Shown one piece after another: positions 1 through 8,717 of a stretch of DNA of 64,000 nucleotides; position 1 is the first letter of the stretch, and the number at the start of each line of letters is the position of its first letter. The stretch is from JAWKUK01 sp041398605 (GTDB lineage Bacteria; Planctomycetota; UBA1135; GCA-002686595): contig JAWKUK010000030.1 of the NCBI GenBank assembly GCA_041398605.1, positions 4,608-68,607 on the forward strand, read 5' to 3'. Below the pieces are notes generated by a model, which was given only the letters and a program-made list of their open reading frames with translations, searched no databases and was not told where the DNA came from. The position numbers and the translations under genes are program-made.

Positions 1-1
1 G

Positions 2-964
2 GCGCGCTTCCACGCGCGCGAGTCGCTCGCCGTGCGGTCCGTCGAGGTGCACCTCGCAGAGTGTTGTGTCGCGCTCAACGATGGCCCGGGAGCGTTGCGG
101 CACGGCGCGGCAGCCCTCGGTCGGAGCGGCGCCGGCGCGGACGCTTTCCCGCGCCTCGCCATGCGCGCGCACCTTGCACGCGCGATGGGTCACGTATTGG
201 CGGGCGAGGGCGAGGAGGCGGCCAACGAGCTGGCGCGGGCGCGCGCTGCCGGCGACCCTGACGAGAGCGGGCTCGCGGCGGACCTCGCACGCGCGGCCGC
301 GCTTGTGCACGCGTTCTCGGGTGAGCTCGAGGCGGCGGAAGTGACGCTACGCAGCGCCCTCGCGCGCGCCGACGAGGGTTCGACTGCGTGGGCGAGCCTT
401 GCAACGGACCTGGGCGACGTGCTGCTCCAGCGCTTCCGGGCTGCGGAGGCTGAGCCGCTCTTGCGGCGCGCGTGGGAGCTTCGGTGCGCTGCGCTGGGGC
501 CGGTGCACGTCGACTCAGCGGACTCGGCGAACAAGCTCGGTGTCGCGCTCTTTCACCAGCGTAAGGGCCCGCCGGAGCTGCCAGGGCTTTGGCACGCCGC
601 GCTCGCATCGCTCGAGGCGACGGGTGAGGAGCGGCCGAGCCTTGCCAGTGTGCTCAACAACCTGGGCGCGTGGGCCCAGCTCGTGGATCGCGACGCGGAG
701 CGCGCGGAGGAATACTTGCGGCGCGGCCTCGCGGTAGGGGAGCGGGTCTACGGCCCCGAGGATCCCTTGCTCGCGACGAGCCTCGCGAATGTCGCGCTGT
801 GCGACCAGGACGCGGGTGATCACGAGCGCGCGGCTGAGCGCCTGGTGCGCGCGCTCGCGATCCTCGAGGCGCGCCATGGCGCAGAGCATCCGCACGTCGT
901 GCAGGTCCGCGCAGCGCTGCAGGCGAGCGAGCGCGCGCTCGCCCGGGCGAAAGGGGAGCGCTGA
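2..964 (+). CDS. TPR-repeat protein, C-terminal part (cut by window edge)
   Basis: The reading frame is already open at the window edge, so the N-terminus is missing; an internal ATG at 32 is not convincing as a start. The visible 320 residues are Ala/Glu/Leu-rich helical pairs. The second half has kinesin-light-chain-type TPR units (the LNNLGAWAQ, YLRRGLAVGERVYG, LATSLANVALCDQDAGDHE type) ending in ALARAKGER. In this group of bacteria such tails usually follow a Ser/Thr kinase domain, as in the kinases at 17155 and 34901, so this is probably the C-terminus of a kinase-TPR protein; that part is inference. An IS91-type scar begins about 100 bp downstream. Confidence 0.75.
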   Translation, partial: ARFHARESLAVRSVEVHLAECCVALNDGPGALRHGAAALGRSGAGADAFPRLAMRAHLARAMGHVLAGEGEEAANELARARAAGDPDESGLAADLARAAALVHAFSGELEAAEVTLRSALARADEGSTAWASLATDLGDVLLQRFRAAEAEPLLRRAWELRCAALGPVHVDSADSANKLGVALFHQRKGPPELPGLWHAALASLEATGEERPSLASVLNNLGAWAQLVDRDAERAEEYLRRGLAVGERVYGPEDPLLATSLANVALCDQDAGDHERAAERLVRALAILEARHGAEHPHVVQVRAALQASERALARAKGER

Positions 965-1063
965 CGGCGCGCTCAGCCCACCCGCCAGCTCTCCGTCCGG
1001 CCACGCGCGGGCATCTGGACCGGGACGCAGCTCGAGCGGCGATGCGCGAGATCGTCGTGACCC

Positions 1064-1459
1064 GTGCTGCGCCGAGCGGGCTCCGTACCGAGTGCAAGAG
1101 TCACATCAGCTCACGTACCACGCCCTCCGCGCCGGAGATGCTGCTGGAACTTGGCACCAGCGTCACCGGTGCGCGACCACGTGGTGCCGCTGGCGCCGTC
1201 GAGTCGTGAGCGCTCTGCGTGCGCCGCTGGAGCCGACCCGAATCAGTCCGTCGTGCGCCGTCGGTACTACACCCGGGCCGAGCTGCTCGAACGCGTGTTC
1301 GGAACCCGGGTCTTGATCTGTCCGCGGTGCGGTGCGGCGCGTCACATGATCGCGACGATCACCGACCCGGCGATCGTCCGACGGATCCTGCTGCACCTGA
1401 AGCTCCCTCCTGATCCGTTGCCGATCGCGCCGGCCCGCGAGCCGGCGCTCTTCTGGTAG
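1064..1459 (+). pseudogene. IS91-family transposase C-terminal fragment (copy A)
   Basis: Only the last 80 or so residues of an IS91-type (rolling-circle, Y2) transposase remain. The recognisable stretch is RRYYTRAELLERVF, then a CPRCG zinc-finger-like motif, then LHLKLPPDPLPIAPAREP, the usual C-terminal pattern of these transposases. The catalytic HUH/tyrosine part is absent and the 5' half reads as low-complexity sequence. A second copy of the same tail lies at 10620-10919 with shared flanking DNA upstream. The end of the fragment merges into the long non-homologous lead-in before the asparagine-synthase-like gene. Confidence 0.6.
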
Positions 1460-1860
1460 CGCGCGGTCCCCTACCCGCTGGACCCGACTCGAGCCCCCCC
1501 CCTGCAAGATCGCGGGGTGTGGGCTCGGGTTGTTGGAGCCGCGGACCCCTGCTCGAGTCCAAGCGTGCCTCGCCCGCCCCAAACCACCCTTCCAGGCCCC
1601 CGCGAGCAACCAGACGCAGCAAGCACACGAGCATCGCGTGGTACACCGGCACGACATCTGCCTCGAAATGGGGCCCCCTACCCCCAGCAACGGACCTCGA
1701 GATCCGGAAATACCTCCTTCGACCGCTTCTCCCCCGCGCACTCACGCACAGGGGCCGCGGCGAACCGCGCACGGTCGCCCGAGCCCACGCGACGCTCGGG
1801 TTCCTGACGCTGCGCGGCCCATCCGAGGACGCGCGCATCGGCGCGGGGGTCGCGACCGAC

Positions 1861-3588
1861 GTGCCGCGTCGCACGAGCGCGACCGCGCTCCCGTCCAGCG
1901 GGCCACTGCACGAGCCAGCCGCCTGCGACGTCGCGCTCGCGGGCCACTTGCTCGATCGTCGCGACCTCGTCGCGCGCGCCCAGCGCGCAGACGGCCAGCG
2001 CGCAGACGGCCAGCGCGCAGACGGCCAGGGCAGAGACGGCCAGGGCAGAGACCAGGGGATCGGCGAGGTCACAGCGTTGCAAGCGCTGGCGGCCCTCTTG
2101 GCCCATCAGGGCGCCGGGGCGCTGGCGGGGCTGCGTGGCGGCTTCGCGCTCGCGTTTGCGCGCGACGGCCAGCTGCACCTGACACGCGATGGCCTCGGCT
2201 TACGCTCGCTCTATTGGGCGCGCCTCGGCGGGCGGATCGTGTTCGCTTCCGAGCCCAAGGCGCTCTGGTCCCTGCCGGGCTTCTCGCGCCGCGTGACGCC
2301 ACGGGCGGTCGCGCGTTACTTGACGTTCAGCTACGCGCCGGGCGAGGAGACCATGCTGGAGGGGCTCTACGAGCTCGAGCCCGGCACTCTCATCACCTTC
2401 GAAGGCGGCCACGAAATTGCGCGCACGCGCTGGTTCGACGCCGAAGGCCCCGCGAGCGCCGCGCGCGAAGAGGCGCCCGAAGACACGTGGAGCGCGCGCT
2501 TCCGCGAGGCGCACGCTGCAGCGGTCGCGGAACGGATCGAGCTCTCTGGACGATCCGACGCGGCGGCGACCCTCTCCGGCGGCATCGACTCCAGCGTCGT
2601 CGTGGCGGAGCTCGCGCGACAGCTCCCAGGCCGCGTCAGGACGTTTGCGCTGCACTTCGGCGCCCAATACCCGAACGAGCTCGCGCACGCGCGGGCGGTC
2701 GCCGAGCGGTGCGGCACCGACCACACCGAGCTCTGCATCGAACCGCACGACTTCCTCGCACGGCTGCGGCGCATCGTCTGGCACCTCGACGACCCGATCG
2801 GGGACCCGGTGACGGTCCCGAACCTCGAGGTCGCAGAGCGGCTCGGCGGCGACGTCAATTGGCTCTTCAACGGCGAGGGGGGCGACCCGCTCTTCGGCGG
2901 ACCGAAGAACCTCTCGATGATGTTGCACCATTGGTACGGCGGCATCGATCGCGCGCCGGGCTGGCGTGAACGCGCGTACCTGGCGTCGTACCGGCGGGCG
3001 TACTCGGCGCTCGACTGGCTCCTCGCGCCGGACTGGCGCGCCGCGATCGAGCCAGCGCGCGACCTCGAGGCGCTCTTGACGCCGTACTTCGAGCGCGCGC
3101 ACCCCGCCGCGTTCCTCGACCGGTTGATGCTGACGAACCAGCGCCTGAAGGGCGCGCACTTGATCCTCCCAAAGGTCGAGCGCATGCAGGGCGCCGCCGG
3201 GATCACGCCGCTTGCGCCGCTGTTCGACGAGCGCGTCGCGCAGCTGTCCTTCCGCATGCCCTCGACCTCGAAGGTCGCGCGCGGCATCGAGAAGGTGGTG
3301 CTGAAGCGCGCCTACGAGGGCGACCTCCCGCGCTCCATCCTCGAGCGACCGAAGAGCGGCATGCGGGTCCCCGTCCACTACTGGTTCCAGGGCGAGCTGC
3401 GGCGGTACGCGTGCAAGGTCCTCGGGCGCCGCGAGGTCCGCCGCGCGGGGATCTTCGACCCGGACGCCGTGCAAGAGCTGCTGGAGTACCGCAGCGAGCG
3501 CAGCGACGCGCGCTATGGGATCCGGCTGTGGATGCTGCTGACGTTCGAGGTCTGGCGCCGCATCGTCGTCGAATGCGAAGCGCCGTGA
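1861..3588 (+). CDS. asparagine-synthase-like amidotransferase lacking the Cys2 nucleophile
   Basis: The C-terminal two thirds is a clear asparagine synthase domain: the PP-loop LSGGIDSS near residue 240 binds ATP, followed by NELAHARAVAERCGTDHTE and the NGEGGDPLFGG segment. The N-terminal part keeps pieces of a class II glutaminase fold (GLGLRSLYWARLGG, VFASEPKALW). No candidate start gives the Met-Cys beginning that supplies the glutaminase nucleophile, so it may use free ammonia or another partner, or act as an AsnB-like ligase on an unknown substrate. The start is uncertain. The frame is open back to 1519 through sequence with no family resemblance, and GTG 1861 is the first plausible start before recognisable sequence. 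A 15-bp tandem repeat encodes QRADG units. A small unknown gene lies tail-to-tail downstream. Confidence 0.7.
   Translation: MPRRTSATALPSSGPLHEPAACDVALAGHLLDRRDLVARAQRADGQRADGQRADGQGRDGQGRDQGIGEVTALQALAALLAHQGAGALAGLRGGFALAFARDGQLHLTRDGLGLRSLYWARLGGRIVFASEPKALWSLPGFSRRVTPRAVARYLTFSYAPGEETMLEGLYELEPGTLITFEGGHEIARTRWFDAEGPASAAREEAPEDTWSARFREAHAAAVAERIELSGRSDAAATLSGGIDSSVVVAELARQLPGRVRTFALHFGAQYPNELAHARAVAERCGTDHTELCIEPHDFLARLRRIVWHLDDPIGDPVTVPNLEVAERLGGDVNWLFNGEGGDPLFGGPKNLSMMLHHWYGGIDRAPGWRERAYLASYRRAYSALDWLLAPDWRAAIEPARDLEALLTPYFERAHPAAFLDRLMLTNQRLKGAHLILPKVERMQGAAGITPLAPLFDERVAQLSFRMPSTSKVARGIEKVVLKRAYEGDLPRSILERPKSGMRVPVHYWFQGELRRYACKVLGRREVRRAGIFDPDAVQELLEYRSERSDARYGIRLWMLLTFEVWRRIVVECEAP
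1981..2052 (+). repeat. 15-bp tandem repeat inside the asparagine-synthase-like gene
   Basis: Four full units and one partial unit of cagcgcgcagacggc, the last two changed to cagggcagagac. They encode three QRADG units followed by QGRDG variants. The period keeps the frame. The repeat lies in the N-terminal half, ahead of the glutaminase-like remnant, and probably encodes a flexible linker. Confidence 0.9.
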
Positions 3589-3658
3589 CCGTCCGCAGCC
3601 GTCAAAGGAGGAGGGCGCCCGCGGTCGGAGGGGCTGGTGCGCCTGGCGGGATCCGCGA

Positions 3659-4033
3659 CTACTCCTCGTCGAGCGAGAACGGCAGCGCGTAGGTCTTGAT
3701 GACCGGCTTCGACCGCGAGCGTGTCTTCACCTCGACGCGGACCGTGGGCTCGGGCTCGATGACGAGGAACAGCTTCACGTATTGGTCGTCGTGCACGGCC
3801 CACGAGCGATCCTCGAGCCAGCGCTCGGTCTCGCCTGCTTTGCGCGCCTGGTAGGCGAGCTTCGCCGCCATCAGGGGCTCGAAGCAGACGATCTGGCCCA
3901 TGTAGAGCACCTGCAGGCCCGGCGCGCCGGCGTTGCCCACCTCCGTGCAATGCTCAACGCTGACACGGATCATGGAGCCGTCTTCAAGGTCCTGGACCTC
4001 GAAGGCGTCGACGAGGGTCTTGATGTTGGTCAT
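3659..4033 (-). CDS. small protein of unknown function (124 aa)
   Basis: Starts MTNIKTLVDAFEVQDLEDGS and ends with an acidic SLDEE tail. It has no signal peptide, membrane segment or recognised motif; the composition (mixed beta-strand pattern, charged, one VEHCTEVG segment) suggests a soluble cytoplasmic protein. It converges on the asparagine-synthase-like gene, ending about 70 bp from its stop, and diverges from the membrane protein at 4132 across about 100 bp that should hold both promoters. No function can be assigned. Confidence 0.65.
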   Translation of the reverse strand: MTNIKTLVDAFEVQDLEDGSMIRVSVEHCTEVGNAGAPGLQVLYMGQIVCFEPLMAAKLAYQARKAGETERWLEDRSWAVHDDQYVKLFLVIEPEPTVRVEVKTRSRSKPVIKTYALPFSLDEE

Positions 4034-4131
4034 GCCCTGGTCATCCGAGCGGAGGCGCGTTCGTCACAGCGGCTCCCAAGATTCTTTCTTGCTGTAACGG
4101 CCACCGCCCCGTGCGGATTGCTTCCGACAGA

Positions 4132-5118
4132 ATGGTCTTACTCGCGAACATGATCTGGCTCATCGGCAGCCTCCCGCTGCTGGCGATGTTGTTGGCCGCA
4201 CGTCCAACGCGCGGGGAGAACCTCACTGCCGCCCACCTGGTGACCGGTCCAGCCGCATTGCCGCCAACGCTGGCCGCAGCGCTCTTCCTATGGGTCGTGC
4301 GCGACGCCCTTGGCCTCGCCGCTTGGTTGGGCCTAGCATGCCTCCCCGGCTATTGGGTCGCGATGCTCGCGCTGCCGCTGACCGCCACCAGCCCGCGGCA
4401 CGCGTGGTCCAGCAAGGCCGCCGGGCTGCTAGGCTTCGCTGCCCCCGCCGTGCTCGGCAACGGCGCGGCACTTGGGGATTGGGTGCCGTGGCTTGGATTT
4501 GCGGCGATCGTCGGCCTCGCTGCCTGGGTGTACGGCCTGGCGGGCCCGTACGTGCTGCGACCCGTATGGCAGCGCCTCGCACCTCGCCTTATGCGCAACC
4601 TCCGCGCCCAGGAGCGGCGCGAGGGTCCCCCGAGCAACTTCGAACGGTCACAAGCCACCTGGCAGCGCGAGCGCTGGCAGCACGTAACGCAGTCGGCGTC
4701 CGTGGACGAGCTGCTCCCCTTCGTGCGCGCTTTCGCGCCCGAGGTCAAGGCCGCGAGCTTGGAGCGCCTGGCCGCGCACGCGAACCTGACCGAGTCGCTC
4801 GAGAGATCGATCATCAGAGGTGGCAATTCGGACCCCCTGAACTATCTCGTCCACCACTATCCGCGTTCACGGCGCGAGCTCGCGCCTGCGATGACGGCGC
4901 GGCTAGAGCAAGTGCACGGGACCTGGACCGAGGCTGCCCGCAACACGACCAAGCCGCCGGAGGTCCCTGAGGGCCTCATCAACCTGCTCGACGCGAGCAT
5001 CGCGGTGCTGCGCGACGGCGGCGAGCTGCGGCCCTCGCTCGCGAAGTGGAAGGCCTTGCTGGCGAGCCGACCCGACTATCGCGGCGTCTCCAAGGAGCTG
5101 ACACGTCTCATGAGCTGA
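4132..5118 (+). CDS. four-helix membrane protein with soluble C-terminal domain
   Basis: Start chosen at ATG 4132 (MVLLANMIWLIGS); an in-frame GTG at 4111 is also possible. Hydrophobic helices are seen near the N-terminus and around residues 45-70, 80-95 and 105-145, including WVVRDALGLAAWLGLACL and GFAAIVGLAAWVYGLAG. A charged cytoplasmic-type domain of about 170 residues follows, rich in helical Arg/Glu segments (LRAQERREG, SLERLAAHANLTESLERS). No family is recognised. It heads a same-strand run with the genes at 5226 and 6634, which are also membrane-anchored, so the three may form an operon. Confidence 0.6.
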   Translation: MVLLANMIWLIGSLPLLAMLLAARPTRGENLTAAHLVTGPAALPPTLAAALFLWVVRDALGLAAWLGLACLPGYWVAMLALPLTATSPRHAWSSKAAGLLGFAAPAVLGNGAALGDWVPWLGFAAIVGLAAWVYGLAGPYVLRPVWQRLAPRLMRNLRAQERREGPPSNFERSQATWQRERWQHVTQSASVDELLPFVRAFAPEVKAASLERLAAHANLTESLERSIIRGGNSDPLNYLVHHYPRSRRELAPAMTARLEQVHGTWTEAARNTTKPPEVPEGLINLLDASIAVLRDGGELRPSLAKWKALLASRPDYRGVSKELTRLMS

Positions 5119-5225
5119 GGTCATGGACGGCGCCCCGGACCGAACCCCGCGACGTTTCACGCGAGCGCTCGGTAACGCGTTCCACTGTTTCGGGATGACC
5201 TTGATACCTCACCAAGGCTGCGCCC

Positions 5226-6602
5226 ATGATCCGACATACGCCTCGCACTGTTACCCCCACCATCACTGCCACCGAAGACGGCCGCTCGGGGACCGTCAGC
5301 TATCGTGCCGCTGCAGGGATCTTGACATTCTTCTGGGAGTTCGGCGCCGGCGACTGCGTGGCGTCCGTCCAAGTCGGGACCGAGGCAGAGTGGCGCGCGC
5401 GCTACCCTTGGGCCGCCCCAGAGCGCGAGGCGATCCTGCGCGTGGTCGGCGAAGAGCTGGTCCGCCAGAAAGCACCCTCGTGTCGGGTCGACGCCGAGGG
5501 CCCGGACGGACGCCTGCTCATCCTCCGGAATGGACCCCCGCAGGTGCCGGCGCGCCCAGCGCAGTTCCCCACCAAGCGGCTCCAAGACGTCCGCCGGTTG
5601 GTCGCGCTCGGGGCGCTGGGAGTGACGTGCGCTCTCGGCGCCGCCGCATGGCTGTTCGATCGCTCGTTGAAGATCGACCCGGGCCCGGGCACGCCGCTCG
5701 GTCGCACCGTTCGGACGGACGCGCACGTCGCAACACTGATCCAAACGCTCGAAGCGTATACGCCATCGCTGCACCGCGATGGCTCGCGCGATCGATATCG
5801 AGTCAGCCTCTGCCTGACGCCGCTCGACGGATCCGAGTCGACCCTCGTGCCTTTGGCAATCGGGCTCGCGCCCAGCGCTCTCGCGCTGGCCAAGGTCCTC
5901 GGCAGCGACGGACGCACGCTCTGGTACGACGTCTGCGGCGTCGGCGGCATCGACCTCCAGACGCTTCGGAAGGTCGAGAGCCCGTCAGGTCGCCCCCTCG
6001 TGGTTCCTGCGGGATTGAACGGCGCACAGACGACCCCATTGCCGCTGCCGCCGGCAGCGTATCTGTGCGCAGGGCTCTTCGTCGCTGCGGACGCATGGCT
6101 CGGCCTCCATTCGGACGCAGAGGTCGCGGGCGCCTGCCAGCCGGGCCGGAGCCTGCGGCGGGGCCAGCGCGCAGACGAGGGCAAGGCTGTCCGGCGCTTC
6201 CACCGTGCAGTCGTCGAGCCCAGCACAGGCGGCGCGCGCCTCGCCATCGTGTCGATGACGCGGCTCGCGGACACCGAGCACTTCGACGCGGCGTTCTTGC
6301 GCCTCGACGACGCTTCGGAGCCGCTGCGCCTCACGGATCCGGACGGCGTATTGATGGTGTCGAGCCGCGAGCGCGGCCTCGGCGGCACAACGCTCCTGTC
6401 ACGCGTCGACACGTCGGGCACTGTCCTGTGGCAGGTCGACACCGAGATCGATCGATTCACGCTCCAGCAAGTCCTCCCCGGCGAGGCCTCGACCGCGTTC
6501 GTCGGCACCCGCCCTCGCGTAGAGGGTCGCGTGCCGGAGCCGCTCCTCGCGCTCGTCGACCACCGCACGGGCACGCTCAGTGTGCGTTCGCTCTGGCGCT
6601 GA
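5226..6602 (+). CDS. PA2928-like single-pass membrane protein
   Basis: About 120 N-terminal cytoplasmic residues precede one transmembrane helix (VALGALGVTCALGAAAWLF, roughly residues 125-143). A beta-rich domain of about 300 residues follows, with propeller-like phrases (LGSDGRTLWYDVCGVGGID, DTSGTVLWQVDTEIDRFTL). The middle resembles the PA2928 family of Pseudomonas, a group of unknown function; this is a recollection of the family pattern, not a search result. ATG 5226 is the only good start. It sits 107 bp after the membrane gene upstream and 31 bp before the small membrane gene downstream. Confidence 0.5.
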   Translation: MIRHTPRTVTPTITATEDGRSGTVSYRAAAGILTFFWEFGAGDCVASVQVGTEAEWRARYPWAAPEREAILRVVGEELVRQKAPSCRVDAEGPDGRLLILRNGPPQVPARPAQFPTKRLQDVRRLVALGALGVTCALGAAAWLFDRSLKIDPGPGTPLGRTVRTDAHVATLIQTLEAYTPSLHRDGSRDRYRVSLCLTPLDGSESTLVPLAIGLAPSALALAKVLGSDGRTLWYDVCGVGGIDLQTLRKVESPSGRPLVVPAGLNGAQTTPLPLPPAAYLCAGLFVAADAWLGLHSDAEVAGACQPGRSLRRGQRADEGKAVRRFHRAVVEPSTGGARLAIVSMTRLADTEHFDAAFLRLDDASEPLRLTDPDGVLMVSSRERGLGGTTLLSRVDTSGTVLWQVDTEIDRFTLQQVLPGEASTAFVGTRPRVEGRVPEPLLALVDHRTGTLSVRSLWR

Positions 6603-6633
6603 GGCCTGGATCACCGAGCCCCTGCAACCTCCA

Positions 6634-7035
6634 ATGGAATCCCTTGCTTCGATCCTCCTCCGAGTCGCGGCGGCATTGCTCGGGCTGCCCTGCGTCGCGG
6701 TCTTGGTGCTTTGGCTCGTTGCACGGCTGAAAGCCCCACCGCCGTCACCTGGTTCGGTCGTCGCCGGCGTCGATCATCCAGACGCAGTGCTGTGGACGTT
6801 GGAGGGCCTGCAGCGCGCGATCGGCGCCGCTGGCCGTGGCCTCGACGGCCTGAGCCGCATAGCGATGTCGGGCGCGGCAGCGCTCGCGCTGTGCGGGCTT
6901 GTGCTCTCTGTCGGGTTATGGTTCACGGGCCGCGGCCTTGCATCTAACGCGCCATGGGCGCGCGTCGTGGCCCTCGGCTTCGTCGCTCTCGTGGGCCTCA
7001 CGGCCGCCCTCATTACGATCGTCACGAGGCGCTGA
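6634..7035 (+). CDS. small three-helix membrane protein
   Basis: A 133-residue protein starting MESLASILLRVAAALLGL, with three hydrophobic helices: residues about 5-28, 75-95 (AMSGAAALALCGLVLSVGLW) and 108-130 (VVALGFVALVGLTAALITIV). The loop between helices 1 and 2 is polar and may be outside the membrane. ATG 6634 is preferred over the upstream ATG at 6580, which overlaps the preceding gene. No family is recognised; the link to the two upstream genes is by spacing only. Confidence 0.55.
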   Translation: MESLASILLRVAAALLGLPCVAVLVLWLVARLKAPPPSPGSVVAGVDHPDAVLWTLEGLQRAIGAAGRGLDGLSRIAMSGAAALALCGLVLSVGLWFTGRGLASNAPWARVVALGFVALVGLTAALITIVTRR

Positions 7036-7278
7036 CGCGGCGCAAGCCCAGCTAGGGCGCGCGGCGCCATCTGCGAGATTCCTGACGCCTGGCCCCGGGC
7101 CGCGCCGTTCGTCCGTGGCCATGAGGCACCACGCACCTTCCAAGACTGTCCGCTCGACCCCCGGCGCGGCGCCCGCTCGCGCTGGCCTCGTCGAGCGACT
7201 CACCCTCTCCGCCCCCCTCCCGTAAGCGTCCTTCGAGCCCCACGTCGGGGCCGCGCCACGCGACCTGCTTCCCGCGAG

Positions 7279-7565
7279 TCAGTTCGCGAGCCGGCGAATG
7301 AGGTCCTGCCGTTTCGCATCGAGCTCGTCGGCGAAGTGCAACTTCCAGGCAGCGGGTAGCAACTTCTCGTAGTCGCGCTCGTGGTCCATGCGCACGAGCA
7401 CCTCGCGCAACCACGCCTGGGGATCGACGCCTGCGGCCAACGCTGTCCGCAGCAGGCTCATCAAGATCACGCCCGTCTCGCCGCCGTTCTCCGTCATTTA
7501 GGACAGCCAGTTCTTGCGGCCCACCGCGACGCCGCGCAGTGACCGCTCTGCGGCAACGAGGTGTC
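7279..7565 (-). pseudogene. IS66 transposase (TnpC) C-terminal fragment with in-frame stop
   Basis: Reading the minus strand from 7555 gives AERSLRGVAVGRKNWLS, a TAA stop, then MTENGGETGVILMSLLRTA and LAAGVDPQAWLREVLVRM. This is the last part of IS66-type transposase TnpC (the RGVAVGRKNWLF box and the GVDP.AWLR.VL C-terminal element). The catalytic core is missing. The fragment is joined directly to the broken group II intron reverse transcriptase at about 7566, so one event deleted the 3' part of the intron together with the 5' part of IS66. Confidence 0.75.
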
Positions 7566-8042
7566 CATGAAGTCGGCCTCGAAGATCGGTTCGAGGATCA
7601 GGACCGCGGCCATCTGCGCGACCCTGTCTCGCACCGTCGGGATTCCCAGCGGCCGCTCGCCGCCATTCGCTTTCGGGATCATCACCCGTTTCACCGCTCG
7701 GGGCCGGTAGGTCTTCGTCCGCAGTTCCTCGTGGAGGGCGTCCACCAGGGCCGCAGGACCACCCGCTTGGTTGTTGATGTCCGAGATCCGGACACCGTCC
7801 ACACCAGGAGCGCCGCCGTTACGGGCGACCCTGTTCCAAGCGGCCTCGAGCACGTCGCGCCGCTGGATCCGGTCAAACAGCGCGTAGAACCGGAACTTCG
7901 GCTCCGTCTTCGCCTTCCGGTATAGCGCCCTTCGAAGCTCCGAGACCTTCGCGGCGCATCCCCAGTCGTTGAGTAACGGCGTGGTAGCTGCTCCGGTGTC
8001 CGCAGTGGGGCGCGGGGCGCCCAAGCGGTGCTCTTTGCTCAT
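7566..8042 (-). pseudogene. group II intron reverse transcriptase, N-terminal fragment
   Basis: From MSKEHRLGAPRP the protein runs through RRALYRKAKTEPKFRFYAL, NGGAPGVDGVRISDI, YRPRAVKRVMIPKANGGERP and GIPTVRDRVAQMAAVLILEP, the RT-0 to RT-2 region of a LtrA-type protein. It breaks off after FEADFM, before the YADD active site. The remaining 23 codons before the stop come from the IS66 fragment read in another frame. It is clearly different in sequence from the complete RT at 40949-42307, so it represents a second intron lineage in this window. Confidence 0.8.
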
Positions 8043-8510
8043 CAGGGGGCTTGATGCAGGCAGATCAAGCGGGGGCGGGCCCCTTCGCTCCACCGGAGTG
8101 ACCCGGTTTCGACGCTGCTATGGACCCATCCGAATCCCTGCTGACCAGGCGGACGGTTATGCATTCCCGCCCGACCTGGAGTCACGAACCCGGCCAGCAG
8201 GGCCTCCCAGGTTCCGACGCCTTCCTTCGCCACCCGCCGTCCGACTTGACCCCGGAGAGCTGGACAGGTGCACGTTCCGACGTCTTCCCTGCCCATGCTG
8301 GCTTCGACCTGTCCTAGAGGTTGGCCGCTCCCAGGTTGTAAATGACGAGGCTTCTATCGGTTCGCTCGCGCTACGGCTGACGGCATCGCTCGCCGAGGCT
8401 TCGCACGGTCCCTTGCAGGACCGCACGCTCGGGTCGCTACGTGTCTCGTCGGAGGTTCACACGGTCAGCTCCTTTCATCTGACTGGAAGGCGCCAGCTTC
8501 CCTGGCGCAC
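7566..8510 (-). mobile_element. 3'-truncated group II intron
   Basis: The 5' end is recognisable on the minus strand at 8510: it begins GTGCGCCAGGGAAGCTGGCG and continues with CCAGTCAGATGAAAGGAGC, a typical group II 5' splice-site start. About 470 bp of ribozyme sequence separates this end from the reverse transcriptase fragment. Domains V and VI and the 3' splice site are lost at the IS66 junction near 7566, so it cannot splice. The 5' exon is the dispersed 200-bp repeat at 8511-8710, so the intron had inserted into that repeat. Confidence 0.75.
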
Positions 8511-8710
8511 AGGACGGTTACGATGGCGAAGACGGTGCGGAGTAGAGTCGTGGCGCGCATGGGGTGGCGTGGGGCTGAGGCCGTTAGACACCCACAGCAT
8601 GCCGCTCGCTCCATGCGCACTCACGCCCTGACCCAGAAACCTCGCGCAGGGCCCTCATTCGCCGATTCCAGCTCGATCACGCCGCTAGACCCGTCCCTAA
8701 AGCGTTAGGA
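8511..8710 (+). repeat. dispersed 200-bp repeat, copy 1
   Basis: This segment matches the reverse complement of 54899-55088 at roughly four bases in five, including blocks such as agacacccac, aacctcgcgcagg and gattccagc. Both copies can be read as the peptide series GAEAVRHP..H / KPRAG..FADSS / SLKR, but no real gene is evident. The left edge is the 5' splice site of the truncated group II intron. The right edge stops 8 bp before the end of the AT-richer ATPase gene. Confidence 0.75.
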
Positions 8711-8717
8711 GAGCCAT

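Noticed and set aside
1519..1860. N-terminal extension of the asparagine-synthase-like protein to 1519
   Set aside because: The extra residues overlap the IS91 scar flank, have no family resemblance and still give no Met-Cys start.
8511..8710. Integron attC-like site in the 200-bp repeat (GTTAGAC and GTTAGGA boxes)
   Set aside because: Both boxes have the same orientation and there is no paired RYYYAAC/GTTRRRY arrangement or integron integrase in the window.
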